A stretch of 39,283 bases of DNA from Zygnema circumcarinatum (lineage: Eukaryota > Streptophyta > Zygnematophyceae > Zygnematales > Zygnemataceae), in the NCBI GenBank assembly GCA_037447605.1, contig CM074813.1:1107128-1146410 (forward strand), given 5' to 3'. This document shows, piece by piece, positions 35,601-39,283 of this stretch. Under the pieces are notes generated by a model. The model ran no database searches, had not been told where the DNA came from, and saw nothing but the letters and a program-made list of their open reading frames with translations. Both the position numbers and the translations under genes were made by a program. Position 1 is the first letter of the stretch; every line of letters begins with the position of its first letter.

Positions 35601-38600
35601 TTGTATTTTCAGTGCGCCTTTTCGTATTAAACTTCCATGTGGTTGCAGGGTGTGGATCGCAAAATTATCGTTCCTGTGATTCCGGCTACTGCTGCTCAGG
35701 AAGTGGGTTGTGCAAAACAGACAACTCCTCCTGCGGAGCCGCATGTCAGATACAGTACGGCACTTGTCGTAAGTCGTTCTTCTCACCCCTCTTCAGGGTT
35801 TCTTTCTTGAGTTTTTGGAGTTTTGAGTATTGTCTGAGACATTATGCACAAAAGAACGCGTTTTCATTACATTGACTTCTGAATCCATGGTTGCGTTCTG
35901 CAAGCGTGGTCTTAGAAATGGGAGGAGGAATGTTCCTTGTCAATAACTCAGCATGGTTTGCGCATTCTGCACCCTCTAAGCACCGCAAGCTTTTGACTTG
36001 GACATAAACCGTACCGATGTTGGAGGGCAGGATGCGGAAGAAACTTCAACAACGCGAAGTGCCCTTCCGGCTATTGCTGCTCGAGCAGCGGCTACTGCGC
36101 GCAGGACAGCGTCTCCTGCGGGCTCACCTGCCAACCAGACTATGGCGAATGCCGTACGGTCTCCATCTCCCTTTCATGCATCACCCCTGCCTGCATCGAG
36201 AAGCTACTCCGCTTCCATTGTTGCCACCTTCATGTTTGCCTGATGGTCGTCCATGGGGGCGGGCCTGCCTGCAGGCTGCGGGCCAAGCTATGGCGGAGCG
36301 AGATGCCCCTCAGGCTTCTGCTGCAGCAATGAGGGGAAGTGCAGCGACAGTCTGTCTATATGCTCATCATCTCAGTGCACAAATTTATACGGCGACTGTC
36401 GTAAGTGCTTCAACGCATGCACATGTGCATGCGTTTACATGTGTGTTCGACTGAAAGCGTGGGCTGTTAGACGCCGACATTTTGCGTTCTCGAAAGTGAT
36501 TCATTTGGGGGTGTTGCAGGGTGCGGCGAGGGATACTTCTGGCGGTCGTGCGAGAGCGGGTTCTGCTGCTCTGCAGACGCGTGGTGCAGAGCAGACAATA
36601 CTTCTTGCTCCGCAGGATGCCAACCACGATTCGGCACTTGTCGTAAGCAGGCCGTATAATGCCATGCATCTGCATCTGCATTCGATTGCGGGTTTGAGCT
36701 TTGGATACGTTGAGAAAGAGGAGTGGCTGAAGCAAAACCTGACATTGGCACGCAATGTGATGCTGCAGGATGTGGGAAAAATTTTGGTAATACCAAGTGC
36801 CCTTCTGGCTACTGCTGTTCAGCAGATGGCTATTGTGGCACAGACAGCTCTACTTGTGGGATTGGATGCCAATCGGACTATGGCGATTGTCGTAAGCTCT
36901 TCAAAAGCCCAACTTCAAGAAATTGCTGTTATATGGGCATTGTGCTTGATAGCTTCAATTCCCTTGTGGTCCGTCTAGGGTACACTTCATAAAGGTGATC
37001 TTTGTTGGCCCTCTCTCTGTCCACTTCACTTCACAGGCTGTGGGCCGCTTTATGGCGGAGCAAAGTGCCCTTTAGGGTTGTGCTGTCAGCCATCGGACGG
37101 GTCCTGCAGCACTCTGCAGTGGGTGTGCGCATCATCCACCTGCCAACTGGCATATGGCACATGCGGTGCGTAGCGTTTTATTCACTACTGCTAACCACCT
37201 TCCTTTTCAAGAAAACGAAGCTCCTGCTCTTAGCCTTCCATACTGAAACTCACTCTATTGGCTTGGATCTTAATTTGAAACGTGCTGGACCTATTGATAT
37301 TCTTGATAGTTTCCTTCTCACTCCTGCTTGATGTTGCCGTATTCTGCTCTCCACTCTCCCCTTCAGGTTGCGGAGCAGCATACTATTCTCGTTCGTGTGA
37401 TTCCGGCTCTTGCTGCTCTTCACAGGGCCTCTGCGGAACAGACAGCTTCTCGTGTGGCCAGGGATGCCAACGGAGCTATGGCAACTGTCGTAAGTAAAAA
37501 AAAAAAAAAATACAAAAATGTATTGATATTTGGTTTCTCGCCGCTCCCCTGCTCACTTAATGCAGGCCAACTCTCAACTCATGCACTTCTCCCACGTGCT
37601 TTCGTCGGCTAGGGCAGGTTTTACTTGTTGCGCTTGAGGATGCAGGTAGCTATGGATTTTGTTTCTTCGTGCATGCTTTGAAATGTTCTGACCCACGTTC
37701 TTCAGGAGACCCGAAAGGACCTGAAATTTGTCTTTTCTTGGGATTGTGCAGGATGTGGGCCGAACTATGGCGGAGCTGTGTGCCCCACCGGCTACTGCTG
37801 CTCGCAAGATGGCTTCTGCGGGGCGGACAGCTCGTCCTGCGGAGCAGGATGCCGAGCGAGCTATGGAACTTGCCGTGAGCTACATGTTGCCCTGCCCTGC
37901 TGTGAATGTATTCAGTTCGGAAATACTTTGTTTGATTTCGCACTTTGTAGGCTGACTCCTCATTACTTTTCCTCCATACGCTCCCCACATTCCCTCTCTT
38001 GCTTGTCTCGTCGCCCCCTCACCCTTTCCTCCTTTCCTTACTTCCTTCACTCCCAGTTGGCTTGCTTTTTCTCTCCTCCTGCTCTCCCATTTTCTCCGTT
38101 CTCTACTCCCTCGTTTTCCGTTCCCCCTCCCTCTCGCTCCCTCCTCTTGCGTATCATTGCGAGTGGATCTATGAATACGGAAAAGTAGGTGCTTGAAGCC
38201 AGCAGCCTGCTGCTGATGCCGATACGTATTTTATGCATTACTAGAATGAGTTTCACACCTCCAGTACCAGTTCCGTGGTTTATTTTCCAATAAAAAGCAA
38301 CTACGTGAAAGACCCCAATGACCATTATACATAAAAAGACATGGAGAAGAATCTGCTTGGACCCTCTTCAAAGAGCACTCATTAGAGGCCGCAAAATGGC
38401 TGAAGTCCGTTTTGCCAAGCTCCTATTCCATTATGTGCATACTCTTCTGTGGTCAATTGAAAACCGAAAAAGCCAAAAGAACATGGCTCCCTTTGAAATC
38501 TGTGTGCAGCTGAATGCTCCTGTAATCTTCACCTCATTTGCAAAAGCCATTTTCATATTGCTATTGCAAGATTGGTTGAAAACTGATGTGTTTAACCAAC

Positions 38601-39283
38601 CACCCTTGCAGGCTGCGGGCCTGCCAATGGCGGGGTGACCTGCCAGTCCGGCTTTTGCTGCTCCCAGGGCGGAACTTGCAGCACAGATTTCTCCGCCTGC
38701 AGCTCACTATGCCAACAGGGCTATGGCGACTGCGGTAAAACCCCGCTAGTTCAATGGGTCAACTTATGCGCTGCAAATTTACGACTGTCCTTCTGCCTCC
38801 ACTCTCAGGGCCGTGGTCAAACAGTGTGACTTCAATTCCTAACCAATGGTTGGGCTCTTGTAGGATGTGGGCCTAGCTACAACTACGTGCAATGCGCCAC
38901 CGGTTCTTGCTGTTCATGGAATGGCTGGTGTGGAACAAACAACACATACTGTGGGCCAGGTTGCCAAAGGGGCTACGGCGATTGTGGTGAGTGCATGTTT
39001 TCTAAGTTTGCTCTGACCACTTTCCGTCGATCACCATGGAGAAAAGGTTCAATCTGACTTATGGGTTTGGCTTAGCTTAAGGACACTACCGCAGGAGGAG
39101 AAGAAGTTCTTGGAGTGTAAGAAGGGTAAATGGCATTCTTGATAGATATCGAGATGGAATTACTCGGGATGAACAAGCCCATTCGCTTACAAGTGACTAG
39201 TTGTGGACTTACGCTTGTAGGTGCAAATGCCCTCCCACCAAGTCCACAACCTCCACGCTCGCCACCCCCTCGGCCTCCCCCTC
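32648..39283 (+). CDS. Secreted multi-hevein (chitin-binding type 1) protein, 14 domains, 3'-truncated
   Basis: Exon 1 (32648-32705) encodes a signal peptide, MASAVLLALLLTLCVTASE, from an ATG in the strong context GCCGCCATGG. Domain exons: 33808-33930, 34252-34371, 34825-34947, 35223-35345, 35649-35768, 36031-36153, 36275-36400, 36520-36642, 36769-36891, 37037-37165, 37367-37489, 37752-37874, 38612-38734 and 38864-38986. A proline-rich exon starts at 39221 and runs off the end. All introns are GT-AG and phase 1. Each domain shows the eight-Cys hevein/WGA spacing, typically C-x8-C-x4-CC-x5-C-x6-C-x3-C-x6-C (for example CGKNFGNTKC, then PSGYCCSADGYC). More than 594 aa are visible. The family binds chitin/GlcNAc oligomers outside the cell. 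The exon at 39221 reads NALPPSPQPPRSPPPRPPP, like extensin or HRGP linkers, so a cell-wall-anchored or catalytic C-terminus may follow. Target and role are unknown. Confidence 0.92.
33225..33255 (+). repeat. CATA microsatellite
   Basis: Short (CATA)n run in the first intron of the hevein-array gene. Confidence 0.8.
33622..33786 (+). repeat. CCCTCT pyrimidine tract in the first intron of the hevein gene
   Basis: Almost pure (CCCTCT)n ending about 20 bp before the first hevein exon's acceptor. It is the complement of the GGGAGA repeat upstream of the gene at 32298, so the two tracts are inverted relative to each other. Confidence 0.9.
34385..34560 (+). repeat. GA-rich tract after hevein exon 2
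   Basis: Polypurine sequence filling the start of the intron 34372-34824. No coding content. Confidence 0.8.
37975..38150 (+). repeat. CT-rich tract between hevein domains 12 and 13
   Basis: Pyrimidine-rich sequence in the longest (737-bp) intron within the array. I looked for an extra or decayed hevein exon in this intron and saw none. Confidence 0.75.

Larger units (their letters stand above)
33808..38986 (+). repeat. Array of 14 hevein-domain exons
   Basis: Fourteen exons of 123 nt (ten), 120 nt (two), 126 nt (one) and 129 nt (one), each encoding one 40-43-residue domain and each symmetric phase 1-1. DNA similarity between domains is modest apart from Cys codons and CPSGYCCS-like cores, so most duplications are old. 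Domain 14 is the most canonical (CCSWNGWCGTNNTYC). Several others lack the chitin-binding aromatics. Confidence 0.9.

Noticed and set aside
33808-38986. Regularly spaced conserved blocks that could be mistaken for a CRISPR-like or satellite array
   Set aside because: The blocks encode Cys-conserved domains, spacers are introns of variable length, and the DNA is too divergent for direct repeats.

Overview
This is a nuclear window from a streptophyte: a charophyte-grade alga or an early-diverging land plant. I cannot narrow it further. The evidence is genes split by many GT-AG introns, plant-type housekeeping proteins (organellar methionyl-tRNA synthetase with a KMGKS loop, V-ATPase subunit c, SWC6, a MIC10-like protein), tracts of TTTAGGG/TTAGGG telomere-type repeat, and abundant MITE-like elements. 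Bacterial features (operons, Shine-Dalgarno sites) are absent. Coding exons are moderately GC-rich. Introns are filled with long polypurine or polypyrimidine tracts, and one 10-N assembly gap lies inside one of them.

Layout, left to right. Positions 102-4185 (+) hold the last 9 exons of an organellar-type methionyl-tRNA synthetase whose 5' part is off the window. Convergent to it, 5332-7608 (-) is an intact 3-exon V-ATPase proteolipid subunit c (164 aa). A dispersed repeat (R1, 7811-8778) separates that gene's promoter side from the 3' end of a 4-exon SWC6/ZNHIT1 gene (8860-11183, -; 181 aa). Upstream of SWC6 lie a degenerate telomere-like, G-rich array and two spliceable exons of an unidentified minus-strand gene (12222-12653). 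An isolated C-terminal piece of a CHL1/DDX11 helicase follows (13688-14805, -) and is probably a gene remnant. Positions 15136-18980 are a repeat-rich block: two copies of repeat R2, a second copy of R1 interrupted by a 379-bp hAT-type MITE with a precise 8-bp target duplication and by a 485-bp near-perfect foldback element, plus a short dispersed element (R3). A two-exon MIC10 gene (19539-21423, +) comes next.

Positions 24565-29309 (+) encode a 1254-aa alanine/glutamate-rich coiled-coil protein in 5 exons. It ends in a cluster of Ser-Pro sites, a basic segment and a C-terminal CVIQ farnesylation-type CaaX box, a lamin-like layout. A second repeat zone with TIR elements (30780-31262) follows. 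The window ends in a secreted protein gene (32648 to beyond 39283, +): a signal-peptide exon, then 14 consecutive hevein-type (chitin-binding type 1) domains. Each domain sits on its own 120-129-nt phase-1/phase-1 exon. The last visible exon opens a proline-rich, extensin-like stretch. This 14-domain array, still incomplete, is the most striking object in the window; the coiled-coil CaaX protein is second.

The genes form no pathway. They are unrelated housekeeping genes (organelle translation, endomembrane acidification, chromatin remodelling, crista organisation) interspersed with two lineage-flavoured structural proteins and islands of small DNA elements.
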